A stretch of DNA of 64,000 nucleotides, taken from NCBI RefSeq assembly GCF_026965535.1, contig NZ_CP114039.1:7440001-7504000 (forward strand), in the 5' to 3' direction. Positions 19,914-29,617 of this stretch are shown here, one piece after another. Below the pieces are notes generated by a model. That model had not been told where the DNA came from. It made no database searches and was given only the letters and a program-made list of their open reading frames with translations. Source of the stretch: Corallococcus sp. NCRR. GTDB taxonomy: Bacteria > Myxococcota > Myxococcia > Myxococcales > Myxococcaceae. Within the stretch, counting starts at the first letter, position 1. Each line of letters begins with the position of its first letter. The translations under genes and the position numbers were made by a program.

Positions 19914-20327
19914 ATGGCTGAGAATCTGCGAACGGAGTACGGCTTCCGGCTCAATGCGCCGGGCTACATCACCCCTGCCGAGGCCAAGGCCTGGTTCGAG
20001 GACCTTCGCGCCAAGGTGGCGATCAAGCGCGGGCGGCCCTTCGGCCTGATGGTGGACATCCGCGGCCAGAAGGCGAACCCGCCGGAGACCCAGGAGATCA
20101 TCAAGCAGGCGATGGGTTGGCTCCGGCAGAACGGAATGGTGCGCTCGGCGGTGGTGCTCGACAGCACCGTGGCCCGCCTGATGATGGTGCGCATGGCCAA
20201 GCAGAGCGGCGTGTACGAGTGGGAGCGCTACATCGACGCGTCCAAGGACACGGACTGGGAGCACAAGGCGATCGACTGGATCACGAACGCCACGGAGCCC
20301 TCGAAGGAAGAGGACGCCGCGGCCTGA
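19914..20327 (+). CDS. Small cytoplasmic protein, possible SpoIIAA/STAS-like fold
   Basis: 137 residues from ATG 19914 (MAENLRTEYG), preceded by GTGGGGGT as ribosome site. No signal or TM. The alternating strand-helix pattern (FRLNAPGYITPAEAKAWFEDLRAKVA, PFGLMVDIRGQ, EIIKQAMGWLRQNGMVRSAVVLDSTVARLMMVRMAKQSG) resembles SpoIIAA-like or STAS domains, which act as phosphoswitches or lipid-binding modules. A canonical phospho-Ser motif is not evident. The assignment is by fold pattern only. A long dyad (20328-20391) follows the stop. Confidence 0.75.
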   Translation: MAENLRTEYGFRLNAPGYITPAEAKAWFEDLRAKVAIKRGRPFGLMVDIRGQKANPPETQEIIKQAMGWLRQNGMVRSAVVLDSTVARLMMVRMAKQSGVYEWERYIDASKDTDWEHKAIDWITNATEPSKEEDAAA

Positions 20328-20391
20328 GGCAGGTCCCCGGGTGAGGGCGGTGGCAGCCTCCAGTTGAGTGGGGCCCACCGCCTCCCCTGCC
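20328..20391 (+). terminator. Terminator-like nested dyad
   Basis: An inner stem GGCGGTGG (20346-20353) pairs with CCACCGCC (20375-20382), flanked by an outer GGCAGG (20328-20333) and CCTGCC (20386-20391). It starts right after the stop of the STAS-like gene. No U-tract, so the function is likely but unproven. Confidence 0.4.
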
Positions 20392-20437
20392 CGTTCGCGG
20401 GCGCTGTTTCCCCCTCTACCTGCCAGGTCCTGTCCCC

Positions 20438-22237
20438 GTGATTCCCGGGTCCTTTCGGACGCCAGGCTGGTTCAGGGCGGTCCTGCTCCTCCTCGCCGGA
20501 GTGCTGGGGCTGCGCTGCGCGGCTCCGTCATCCTCCCGTGAGGACGCGCGGGCGGGCAGCTCCCTGTCCGCGGTTTCCTCCCCTGCCCCTACCGCGAGGC
20601 CGTTGCGGGTGCGCGTGTACGCGGACCTGGACCACCGTGCGCGGGGGCTTCATTGGGAGCGGAGCGTCGCCGGCTGGCTCCAGCGTGCGAGCGAGTCGGT
20701 GCGCGGCCCCCTGGGCATCACGTTCGAGCTGGAATCCGCGCGGGCGTGGGAGCGGCGCGGCTCGGACGGTCCGCTGGAGCCGGTGCTGGAGGCCCTGGAG
20801 GAAGTGGACGCGGGCGAGGACGTGGACCTCGTCGTGGGCCTGGTGGCGGCACCGGCGACGTTCAGCGGCGCGCAGCACGAGCTGGGCTTCGCGCGCGTGC
20901 TGGGACGGCACTGCGTGCTGCGCGGCCTGGGAGGAGAGCTGCCGGTGGAGGCGCGGCAGCGGCTGGAGGTGGCGGTCCTGCTGCACGAGTGGGCCCACAC
21001 CCTGGGCGCGCCGCACGTGCGCGATGGACGGGGATGGATGTCGCCGAAGTACGACGCGGGCCAGACGGGGTTCGACGCGCGGACGCTCGCGCTGCTGGGC
21101 GCGGGGCTGAGGCACCTGCCCGGGGCGCGCGTGGAGCTGGAGGCGCAGAAGGCCTGGGCCCGAGAGCTGCGCGTGGCGGTGCAGGCCATGAAGGGCCCGG
21201 CCTGGGAAGGCCCCGAGCGGGACTTCCTCCTCGAATGGACGGAGCGCGTGCGCGCCTCCAGCGTCGTGCTGGGACCGGAGGGCACGCCCCGTTCGCTGAC
21301 ACCGCTGGAGCGGCAGCGGCTGGCGGAGGTCATCGCCCTGGAGAAGGCGGGCCGGCCGGAGGTGGCCGTGGAGGCCCTGGAGCCGCTGGCCGTGCGGCAT
21401 CCCCAGGACGAGCGCGTGCAGTTGCTGGCGTGCTACCTCGCCGTGCACCTCACGCCGGGACTGGACGCCACGCGGGAGCGCTGCGAGCGGGCCATCGCGC
21501 GGTTTCCCCGTGAGCCCTCGCTGCGCATGAACGTCGCGCTGCTCCACCTGCATGCGGGCCGCTTCGACGAGGCCCGGGACAGCCTGGTGACGGCGAGGAC
21601 GAACCTGGAGGCCCGTGCGGACGTGGAGCCCGCGCAGTGGGCGGACCTGGCGGCCCTCTTCCTGCGCGCTCACTGCGTGACGTGGGCGGAGCAGACCGCG
21701 GCCCGGGCACCGGGGCTGGCGGCATCCGCGGCCGTGCTGGAACAGGCGGCCCGCCTCCGGAGACAGGTGGCGCTGCCCGCTATAGCGGATGCGAGCACCG
21801 CTGCCGTGGAAGCCGCGCGCGAGGGCGCCCTGGTGCGCGCGGTGTCCGACGTGGAGGCGCTGCTGCATGCCGGCTCCTCGGGGCCCGCGCGCGAGCGCAT
21901 CGCCGCGCTGGCCCGGTCGTATCCGGCGAGCCCTTCCGTCACGCTCCTGCAATGCGAGCTGCACCTGCTCCAGGGGCACCTGGGCTCCGCGCGCACCGCC
22001 TGTGAGCGGGTGCTCGCGTTCCGGGAGGATGCGGTGCAGGCGCACCTGCTGCTCGGCGTGCTGGCGACGAACACGCGCGCGCATGCGCGTGCACGCAAGC
22101 ACCTGGAGCGGGTCATCGCCCTGGAGCCTTCGCGCACGGAGGCGTGGCACCTGCTCGCGCGCGAGTACCGGGGCACCCGCCAGTTGAAGACGCTCCAGGC
22201 GCGCTACCGCGAACAGTTCGCGCGCGACCTGCCGTGA
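20438..22237 (+). CDS. Secreted metzincin-like metalloprotein with C-terminal TPR repeats
   Basis: 599 residues from GTG 20438. The hydrophobic N-terminus (AVLLLLAGVLGL) ends in RCAAP; Arg at -1 makes it a poor lipobox, so lipid anchoring is uncertain. Residues 183-193 read HEWAHTLGAPH, a complete metzincin zinc signature HExxHxxGxxH, with a candidate Met-turn at M201 (GWMSPKY). Residues about 320-599 are tandem TPR-like helices (AVRHPQDERVQLLACYLAVHL, LLHLHAGRFDEARDSL, ALEPSRTEAWHLLAREY). The protease domain is short for a metzincin. Predicted periplasmic or surface protease with a protein-binding scaffold; substrate unknown. Convergent with the GNAT gene, 3 bases apart. Confidence 0.82.
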   Translation: MIPGSFRTPGWFRAVLLLLAGVLGLRCAAPSSSREDARAGSSLSAVSSPAPTARPLRVRVYADLDHRARGLHWERSVAGWLQRASESVRGPLGITFELESARAWERRGSDGPLEPVLEALEEVDAGEDVDLVVGLVAAPATFSGAQHELGFARVLGRHCVLRGLGGELPVEARQRLEVAVLLHEWAHTLGAPHVRDGRGWMSPKYDAGQTGFDARTLALLGAGLRHLPGARVELEAQKAWARELRVAVQAMKGPAWEGPERDFLLEWTERVRASSVVLGPEGTPRSLTPLERQRLAEVIALEKAGRPEVAVEALEPLAVRHPQDERVQLLACYLAVHLTPGLDATRERCERAIARFPREPSLRMNVALLHLHAGRFDEARDSLVTARTNLEARADVEPAQWADLAALFLRAHCVTWAEQTAARAPGLAASAAVLEQAARLRRQVALPAIADASTAAVEAAREGALVRAVSDVEALLHAGSSGPARERIAALARSYPASPSVTLLQCELHLLQGHLGSARTACERVLAFREDAVQAHLLLGVLATNTRAHARARKHLERVIALEPSRTEAWHLLAREYRGTRQLKTLQARYREQFARDLP

Positions 22238-22240
22238 GGC

Positions 22241-22819
22241 CTACGTCGCGACGGACGCGCGCCAGGCGTCCTCGAGCAGCGCGAACAGGAGGATGTCGTT
22301 GAACCCGCCCCCGTTCCCGTCGGCCTGGTAGCCGCGCATCACGCCTTCCTGCTGGAAGCCCACGCGCGTCAGCGCCTTGGCCGACGCGCTGTTGCGCACG
22401 TTCACCAGGCCCTCGATGCGGTGCAGGTTCAGCTGCTCGAAGCCGAAGCGGATCAGCGCGGGCAGGATGCCCGTCATCACGCCCTGTCCCCACAGTGAGT
22501 GCCCCACCATGTAGCCCACCTCCGCGCGGCGGTCCTTCGGGCTCCAGTTGAAGAGGGTCAGGTAGCCCAGGGGCGTCGGGTCCTCGTCCTTCGACAGCAC
22601 CCAGCGGATGCCCTTGCCCTGGCGCATCGCCTCCAGGTCGCCGGTCAGCTTCTGGTGCAGCGTCTCGCGGAGCACCGGCACCGTGAAGTTCAGGCTCCGA
22701 GCGACCTCCGGATGCGAGTACAGCGCGATGACGCCGTCCATGTCCTCGGGGGTGAAGACGCGCACCCGGAACGGCGCGGGGACGACGGGCAGCGGCAGCG
22801 TGGCGTAGGAGAGGGACAT
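22241..22819 (-). CDS. GNAT-family N-acetyltransferase, RimJ/RimL type
   Basis: 192 residues. It has the standard GNAT layout: strand RVRVFTPEDMDGV, GYLTLFNWSPKDRRAEVGYMV, then the acetyl-CoA loop HSLWGQGVMT (Q/R-x-x-G-x-G/A type), NLHRIEGLVNVRNSASAKALTRVGFQQEGVMRGY, the hallmark of RimJ/RimL-like enzymes that acetylate N-terminal or side-chain amines. The natural substrate cannot be deduced. It is a single gene, separated by 84 bases from the end of the export operon and transcribed in the same direction. Confidence 0.9.
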   Translation of the reverse strand: MSLSYATLPLPVVPAPFRVRVFTPEDMDGVIALYSHPEVARSLNFTVPVLRETLHQKLTGDLEAMRQGKGIRWVLSKDEDPTPLGYLTLFNWSPKDRRAEVGYMVGHSLWGQGVMTGILPALIRFGFEQLNLHRIEGLVNVRNSASAKALTRVGFQQEGVMRGYQADGNGGGFNDILLFALLEDAWRASVAT

Positions 22820-22903
22820 GCGGTGCGGGCACCCTACCGGGTGGGCGCCATCACCGCCATGGCGCGGGAGGCCTCCGCCCGTGCGTCACCCATCCCCGGC
22901 GCC

Positions 22904-24133
22904 CTACTCCGCGCGCATCGCCTCCACCGGATCCAGCCGCGCCGCGCGCGACGCCGGGTAGATGCCGAAGACGAGCCCCACGCCACAGCTCATCCCCAGG
23001 GACAGCGCCACGGCCCACACGGGCACGCTCATGGGGAACAGCAGCACCCACTTGCCCAGGAAGACGAACCCGAAGCCCAGCCCCAACCCCAGCACGCCGC
23101 CCACGAGCGACAGCATCACCGCCTCCGTGGCGAACTGGCCCAGGATGCGGCGGCGGCGCGCGCCCAGCGCCTTGCGGATGCCAATCTCCCGCGTCCGCTC
23201 CGTCACCGACATCAGCATGATGTTCAGGATGCCGATGCCGCCCACCACCAGCGACAGCAGGCACACGCCCACGCCCGCGAACGCGATGACCTGCGACAGC
23301 TCGTTGAAGGACGCCGTCATGGACTCGTTGGTGTGCAGCTCGAAGTCATTCGCCTCCTGCGGCGTGAGGCCCCGGCGGCGGCGCATCAGGTTCACCACCT
23401 CATCCTGCGCCTTCTGGAACGACTCTCCGTCGCGCGCCTGGATGTCGATCTCCACCGAGCGGTTCTTGCCGTAGAACTGCTGGAAGGCGCGCATGGGCAC
23501 GATGGCCTGGTTGTCCTGGCTGGCCATCCCCATGACGCTGCCGCGCTTCTGCAGCACGCCAATCACCTGGAACGGCCGGCCCTGCAGCCGCACCTCGGAG
23601 CCCACCGGGTTCATGCCCGGGAAGAGCGTGTCCGCCAGGTCCACGCCAATGACCATCACCGGGCGGCCATCCAGCGTCTCCGTCTCGTTGAAGAAGCGGC
23701 CGGTCGACACGACGACGCCGCTCGTCTCCAGGTACGTGGGCTCCGTGCCCAGGACGCTCACCGAAGGGGGCGTCTCCCGGAACGCCGTGGTCAGCTTCTT
23801 GCCCCACTCCTGGGACGTGGGCGTGGCCGCCCCCACCGAGGGACACGACTCCACGATGGCGCGCACGTCATCGCCGCGCAGGTCCTTGCGCTTGGCGTAC
23901 TTCGCCCAGTTGATGCGGCCGAAGCCGGTGGGCCACTTCGTCACCTCGAAGGTGTGCGCGCCCAGGCTGCCCAGGTTCTTGTTCACCTGTTCGCGCAGGC
24001 CTTCAATCAGGGCCATCATCGTGATGACGGTGGCCACGCCGATGACGATGCCCACCAGCGTCAAGAGCGAGCGCAGCGGGTTGCCCAGGAACGTGCCCAG
24101 CGCCAGCCGAAGGTTGTCCAGGAAGGCCCGCAT
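22904..24133 (-). CDS. MacB-type ABC transporter permease (second of two)
   Basis: 409 residues. One TM near the N-terminus (LLTLVGIVIGVATVITMMALIEG), a large periplasmic domain of about 220 residues, then three C-terminal TM helices containing the family hallmark GGIGILNIMLMSVTERTREIGIRKALGA and ending ARLDPVEAMRAE. This is the FtsX/MacB permease pattern without a fused ATPase. It begins 4 bases after the first permease gene and ends the six-gene export operon. Together with the other permease, ATPase, adaptor and TolC-like protein it should form a mechanotransmission-type tripartite pump. Substrate unknown. Confidence 0.92.
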   Translation of the reverse strand: MRAFLDNLRLALGTFLGNPLRSLLTLVGIVIGVATVITMMALIEGLREQVNKNLGSLGAHTFEVTKWPTGFGRINWAKYAKRKDLRGDDVRAIVESCPSVGAATPTSQEWGKKLTTAFRETPPSVSVLGTEPTYLETSGVVVSTGRFFNETETLDGRPVMVIGVDLADTLFPGMNPVGSEVRLQGRPFQVIGVLQKRGSVMGMASQDNQAIVPMRAFQQFYGKNRSVEIDIQARDGESFQKAQDEVVNLMRRRRGLTPQEANDFELHTNESMTASFNELSQVIAFAGVGVCLLSLVVGGIGILNIMLMSVTERTREIGIRKALGARRRRILGQFATEAVMLSLVGGVLGLGLGFGFVFLGKWVLLFPMSVPVWAVALSLGMSCGVGLVFGIYPASRAARLDPVEAMRAE

Positions 24134-24137
24134 CGCT

Positions 24138-25372
24138 TTATTCGTAGCGGAGCGCTTCCACCGGGTCCAGCTTCGCCGCCCGCGCGGCCGGCCAGATGCC
24201 GAACAGCAGGCCCACCAGCGCCGCGAACGCCACCCCGCCCACCACCGTGCTGGGGCGCACGTCCGCCGCCAGCGGCGTCACCAGGGACACGATCTTCGCC
24301 GTGCCCAGCCCCACCGTCGTCCCCAGCAGGCCCCCCACCGCGGACACGCTGGAGGCCTCCATCAGGAACTGGAGCACGATGGTGCGCTGGCGCGCGCCCA
24401 GCGCCCGGCGGACCCCAATCTCCCGCGTCCGCTCCCGCACCGACACCAGCATGATGTTCATGATGCCGATGCCGCCCACCAGCAGCGTGATGAGGCCCAC
24501 GCCCGTGGCCACCGCGTAGAGCGCGCCGGTGAGCTGCTCGTAGGTCGCAGCGAGCGAGTCCGTCCGGTTGACGTTGAAGTCGTCCGCCTGGCCCGGCGGC
24601 GTCGCGCGCACGCGCCGCATGATACCCACCAGCTGGTCCTCCACCTTCGCCATCTGCCCCGCGTCCGCCACGGCGATGGCGATCTGCATGGGCCGCCCCT
24701 TGCCGAAGTGCGAGTTGAAGGTCTTGAAGGGCATGAACACGGACAGGTCCATGTTCTCCGCCACGACCTTCCCCTTGCGCCCCAGCGTGCCCACCACCTG
24801 GAAGGGCCGCCCGTCGATGCGCACCGTCTGCCCCAGCGGGCTGATGCTGGGAAAGAGCGAGGCGGCCACGTCCGCGCCCAGCACCGTCACCGCCCGGTTC
24901 ACCTCTTCGTCCGCGCGGGTGAGGAAGCGTCCGGACACCACCTCGTAGTTGCCGATGGCCTGGTAGTCACTCCACACGCCGTTGATGCGCACGTTGGAGA
25001 CCTGGAGGGCGCCGTGCGCCACGTCCGACATGCGCATCACCGCCGGGGAGATGGCGGTGATGAAGTCCGCCTGGGTGCGCAGCTGCGCCACCTGCTCCAG
25101 CGTGAAGTTCTTCCGGTTGCGGTACATCCACCAGTTCCCCTTGATCATCCAGGGGTACTTGGAGATGAACACCGTGTTCGCGCCCAGCGTGGCCAACTGC
25201 TTCTCGAACGACGAGTTGAGCCCCTGGATGATGCCGACGATGGCGAGCAGCGTGGCCACGCCGATGCCGATACCCAGCGTCGTGAGCACTGTGCGCATCC
25301 GGTTCGCCTGGAGGGAGAACACCGCGATGCGGGCCCCCTCCAGCACGTCCACGCGGAAGACCCGCCCCAAGC

Positions 25373-25376
<4 letters not shown>
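24138..25376 (-). CDS. MacB-type ABC transporter permease (first of two)
   Basis: 412 residues from ATG 25376 ([20 protein letters not shown]); the ATG overlaps the stop of the ATPase gene in an ATGA. Same topology as its neighbour: N-terminal TM ([20 protein letters not shown]), periplasmic domain, and C-terminal TMs with [28 protein letters not shown], ending [12 protein letters not shown]. The two permeases have clearly different sequences, which suggests a heterodimer sharing one ATPase. The longer upstream frame is a shadow of the ATPase gene. Confidence 0.92.
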
Positions 25377-26130
<754 letters not shown>

Positions 26131-26134
<4 letters not shown>

Positions 26135-27384
26135 GACTTGCCCTTCGCCGCGGCCTTCTCCGGCTCGCGCACCGCGTCCCCGTGGGACAGCTCCTTGGAC
26201 AGCGTGCGGTAGGGGCCCTCCACCACGCGGTCACCGACCTGCAGGCCCTCCAGCACCTCCAGCTCCGTGTCGGAGGCGATGCCGGTGCGCACGCGGCGCA
26301 CCTGCGCCTTGTTGTCGTTGTCCACCACGAACACGACCTTGGCCAGCGCCTCCGTGCGGCGCTTGGCGGTGAGGGACGTGCCCTCCACCGGCGCCTGGTA
26401 GTCCGGCAGCGAGCGCTCCGCGCGCACCGTGACGGCCTGGATGGGCACAAGCACCGCGTCGTTGTGCGTCTCCGCGCTGATGCGCGCCTCGGCGCTCATG
26501 CCGGGGAGCACGCCCGGCGGACGCGCGTCCAGGGCGACGGTGATGGGGAAGCTCGTCACCTCGGCCTCCGTGCCCGGGTTCTTGATGGTGGCCTTCTGGG
26601 CGATCTCCACCACGGTGCCGGTGAAGGACTGGCCCTCCAGCGCGTCCAGCGTCACCTCCGCGGGCTGGCCGTACTTCAGGTGCACCACTTCGTGCTCACC
26701 CACCTCGAACTTCACCTCCATCTGGTTGAGCGCGGCGATGGTCATCACCACGTCCTCGGAGAAGTCGGAGCCGCGCACGCGCTCGCCCACTTCACGCGAC
26801 AGTTCAATCACGTTGCCGTCGATGGGGGACAGGAGCGTGGTGCGCGCCAGGTCCGTGGAGGCCTGCTCCAGCACGGCGCTGCTCTGGGCCACGCGCTGCC
26901 GGGCGGCGGCGAGGCGCGCCTCGGCGGTGTCCACCACCGCCTGGGACTGCTCCACCTCCGCGGCGGACGCGAGCCCCTTCTCCGCCAGGCCCTTCACGCG
27001 GCCCAGCTCCGCGCGCTGGCGCACGGCGTCCACGTCCGCCACCTGGACCTCCGAGCGGGCCGCGTCGCGCGACGCGGTGGCCTGCTTCACGGCCGCCTCG
27101 TAGTAGCGCTTGTCGATCTGCCCCAGCACCTGCCCCTTGGTGATGGCGTCGCCGTCCTTCACCTTGAGGGAGACCAGGTCTCCGGACAGGTTGGAGGAGA
27201 TCTTCACCGTGGTGGCCGCCTGCACCTTGCCCGCGCCGGTGATGGTGCGGGTGATGGTGCCCTTGCGGGCCTTGGCCATCTGGACTTCCTGCGTCGGGGG
27301 CGGCCGGTCCCGCAGGCCGCCCACGGTGATGGCCACCGCTCCCAGCAACAGCGCGCCGGCGATTGCCGCCTTCCACCACGTCAT
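26131..27384 (-). CDS. MacA/HlyD-type periplasmic adaptor (membrane fusion protein)
   Basis: 417 residues from ATG 27384 ([19 protein letters not shown]), overlapping the TolC-like stop as ATGA. N-terminal membrane anchor, then a first lipoyl half-motif ([30 protein letters not shown]), a coiled-coil hairpin (about residues 95-170), the second lipoyl half ([22 protein letters not shown]) and beta-barrel/membrane-proximal domains. Typical adaptor linking a MacB-type inner-membrane complex to an outer-membrane channel. The Lys-rich C-terminus (EKAAAKGKS) is unremarkable. Confidence 0.93.
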
Positions 27385-28706
27385 TGTGATTCTCCCGGGT
27401 TCAGCGTGCCCATGGCCCGGAACAGGGCATAGCGGGCGATTTCGACATCGATGCGGCTCTGGAGCAACACCAGCTCCGCCTGGGTCAACTTGAGCTGCGC
27501 GTCTCGCACGTCCAGCGTGGAGCCGGCGCCCGCGCGAAAGCGCTCCTCCGCCAGCGCCAGGCCCTGCTGGGCGACCGCGCGGTTGTCCGTCGCGAGCTTC
27601 GCGGAGGCGATCTGGCCCTCCAGCACCTGGTGGGAGCGGCGCACCTCCGCCTCCAGCTCCCGCGCCGTCTGCGCGAACGTCAGCTCCGCCTTGCGGATGT
27701 TGACCTGGGCGCGCGCGGACTGGGCGTTCGTGGCGAAGCCGTTGAACAGGTCCCACGTCAGGTTGATGCTACCGTTGAAGATGTTGCCGTAGCCGGGCTC
27801 GCTGAAGAACGGGCCCGGGGCCTGGCTGTTGTGCGAGTACCGCGCGGACAGGCCCACGCGGGGGATGTAGTCCCCCTGCACGATGGCCCGCTGCAGCTGC
27901 GCCACCTGTACGCGCTGCTGGAGCGCCTTGAGCAGGGCGCGGTGCTCGCGGGCCTGCTTGAGGGCGTCATCCAGGGCGGGCGCCGGCGCGGGCTCCTGCT
28001 GGAACACGCCGGGGTCCACCGCCTGGAGCAGCTCCGTGCCGGGGCGCGCCAGCCACACGGCCAGCTGCACCTGGTCCGCCACCAGCTGGTTCTGGCGCTG
28101 CACGACGTTGATGCGGTCGTTGCCCAGGTTGACCTGCGCGGCGATCTCCTCGGACTTGCCCACGCGGCCCGCGGTGAAGAGGGCGCGCGCGCGCTCCAGC
28201 TGCTCCTCGCTGCGCTGCGCGGTCGCCTTGAGCACGTCCAGCGAGGCCTGCGACAGGAAGAGGTTGAAGAAGCGGCGGATGGCCTCCAGCTCGGAGGTGT
28301 CCGACTCCTCGATGGACTGGTTGCGCGTGGCGTCCACGTTGACGCCGGCCTGCTCCAGCTGCTTCCAGAGACCGCGGTTGTAGATGACCTGCGACAGGCC
28401 CACGGACGCGAAGTAGCTGTCCGCCGTATTGGAGGTGGCCACCACCTCCCGCGTGACGGTCTCCGTCTCACTGATGGGGACGGTGAAGACCTGCCGTCGC
28501 TGGCCCACGTAGTCCAGGCTGGGGCCCAGGTTGAGCTGCACCTGCGGCAGGAGGCCGGAGCGCGCCACGCGCTGGTCCTCCTGGGCCACGGCGACATCCA
28601 GCGCGGCCTGGAGCGCCTGGGTGTTCTTGCGGCCCAGCTGGCGCGTCTCCTCCAGCGTGATGGGCGTGGCGGTGAGCAGCGTCGCGACGACGAGGAAGGC
28701 GCTCAC
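27381..28706 (-). CDS. TolC-family outer-membrane channel
   Basis: 441 residues from GTG 28706, with an excellent ribosome site GGGAGGTG 6 bases upstream; the start overlaps the stop of the Yip1 gene as GTGA. Signal-like N-terminus (AFLVVATLLTATPI) then the duplicated outer-membrane efflux domain: long coiled-coil helices (QALQAALDVAVAQEDQRVARSGLLP) and beta segments with GLSQVIYNRGLW and INLTWDLFNGFATNAQSARAQ. It should provide the outer-membrane duct for the downstream MacAB-like pump. The frame upstream of 28706 is a shadow. Confidence 0.92.
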   Translation of the reverse strand: MSAFLVVATLLTATPITLEETRQLGRKNTQALQAALDVAVAQEDQRVARSGLLPQVQLNLGPSLDYVGQRRQVFTVPISETETVTREVVATSNTADSYFASVGLSQVIYNRGLWKQLEQAGVNVDATRNQSIEESDTSELEAIRRFFNLFLSQASLDVLKATAQRSEEQLERARALFTAGRVGKSEEIAAQVNLGNDRINVVQRQNQLVADQVQLAVWLARPGTELLQAVDPGVFQQEPAPAPALDDALKQAREHRALLKALQQRVQVAQLQRAIVQGDYIPRVGLSARYSHNSQAPGPFFSEPGYGNIFNGSINLTWDLFNGFATNAQSARAQVNIRKAELTFAQTARELEAEVRRSHQVLEGQIASAKLATDNRAVAQQGLALAEERFRAGAGSTLDVRDAQLKLTQAELVLLQSRIDVEIARYALFRAMGTLNPGESQ

Positions 28707-29401
28707 TGCGCACCTCCCGCAGGCAAGCCAATGAAGAAGACGCCCACGTACATGAGGTACATCACCCCGATGAGCACCAGCGCGCGCCCCAGGCGCATGC
28801 CGGTGGCGGTGGAGAAGCCCACTCCCAGCAGGCCCACGCTCCACAGGTTGAAGAAATCCACGCCCTTGAGCACGCGCTGCATCTTCGGCGACAGGCCGTC
28901 CAGCATGGCCAGGCTGGAGGGCACGAGCCGCGCCGCGCGCAGGTCGGTGAGCGAGTGCTGCCAGGCCGCGCACACCGCGTAGATGAGGTGGTACAGCGCG
29001 ATGGGCAAGAGCGCCACGGAGGCCGCCGCCATCAGCTGCCCGAAGGACGCGGGCTTGTTGAAGAGCCACGCGGTGACCCAGAGGATGCACGCGAGCAGCA
29101 GCACCATCAGGGGCATCACGATGAGGCCGTTGGCGATGCCGCCCACCAGCGCCTTGCGCGACGCCGTCTGGATCTGCTCGGCGATGTCGGACTCGGACAC
29201 GCTGGACGCGGTCGAGTCCGTGGGCAGGGCGCTCACGATGGAGGCGGTGGCGTCCCAGCGCAGCGCGAAGACGGTGCCGGAGATGGCGACGCAGAAGGCG
29301 AGGATGAGGAGCGGCCACAGCCAACGCCGGGCCTCGACGGCCGCGCGCGTGCCCCCCAGGGGGTCCACGAAGATGCGCGCCGGTTGAACAAGGGAGGTCA
29401 T
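28703..29401 (-). CDS. Yip1-family integral membrane protein
   Basis: 232 residues, five or so TM helices: PLLILAFCVAISGTVFAL, ANGLIVMPLMVLLLACILWVTAWLF, LMAAASVALLPIALYHLIYAV, LWSVGLLGVGF, RALVLIGVMYLMYVGVFFIG. The N-terminal RIFVDPLGGTRAAVE matches the start of bacterial Yip1 (DUF1282-like) proteins. Family function is not known in bacteria. As first gene of the export operon it may help assemble the pump or shape the membrane, which is inference. Its ATG is followed by tight overlaps with all downstream genes. Confidence 0.85.
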   Translation of the reverse strand: MTSLVQPARIFVDPLGGTRAAVEARRWLWPLLILAFCVAISGTVFALRWDATASIVSALPTDSTASSVSESDIAEQIQTASRKALVGGIANGLIVMPLMVLLLACILWVTAWLFNKPASFGQLMAAASVALLPIALYHLIYAVCAAWQHSLTDLRAARLVPSSLAMLDGLSPKMQRVLKGVDFFNLWSVGLLGVGFSTATGMRLGRALVLIGVMYLMYVGVFFIGLPAGGAQ

Positions 29402-29536
29402 AGGGATGGGGTCTCAGGGCGGATTACGCAGCCCTCCCGGAGTGATTGCCCGGTCCCTTGAATTCAGTCGGGAAACGGGCGGGCAGCCAAACGAAATCCG
29501 GCGGCGCCCCAAGGTTTATCCTGCCTTGCATCCATC

Positions 29537-29562
29537 CTGTAGCGGTCTGTAGCCTAAATTTT
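29537..29562 (+). promoter_or_regulatory. Paired CTGTAGC direct repeat with AT tract upstream of the Clp-like gene
   Basis: CTGTAGC occurs at 29537-29543 and 29547-29553, an exact 10-bp period (same helix face), followed after 3 bases by AAATTTT. The same arrangement recurs at 49905-49933. It lies 65 bases before the Clp-like ATG 29618 and in the divergent interval with the export operon. Two direct half-sites one helical turn apart are what OmpR/PhoB-type regulators use; an unusual sigma-factor promoter is an alternative. Confidence 0.45.
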
Positions 29563-29617
29563 GCGGCGGAGCGGCGGACGGTGTATTCCGCTCGGCTGGA
29601 CGCTTGCCGGAGCATGA

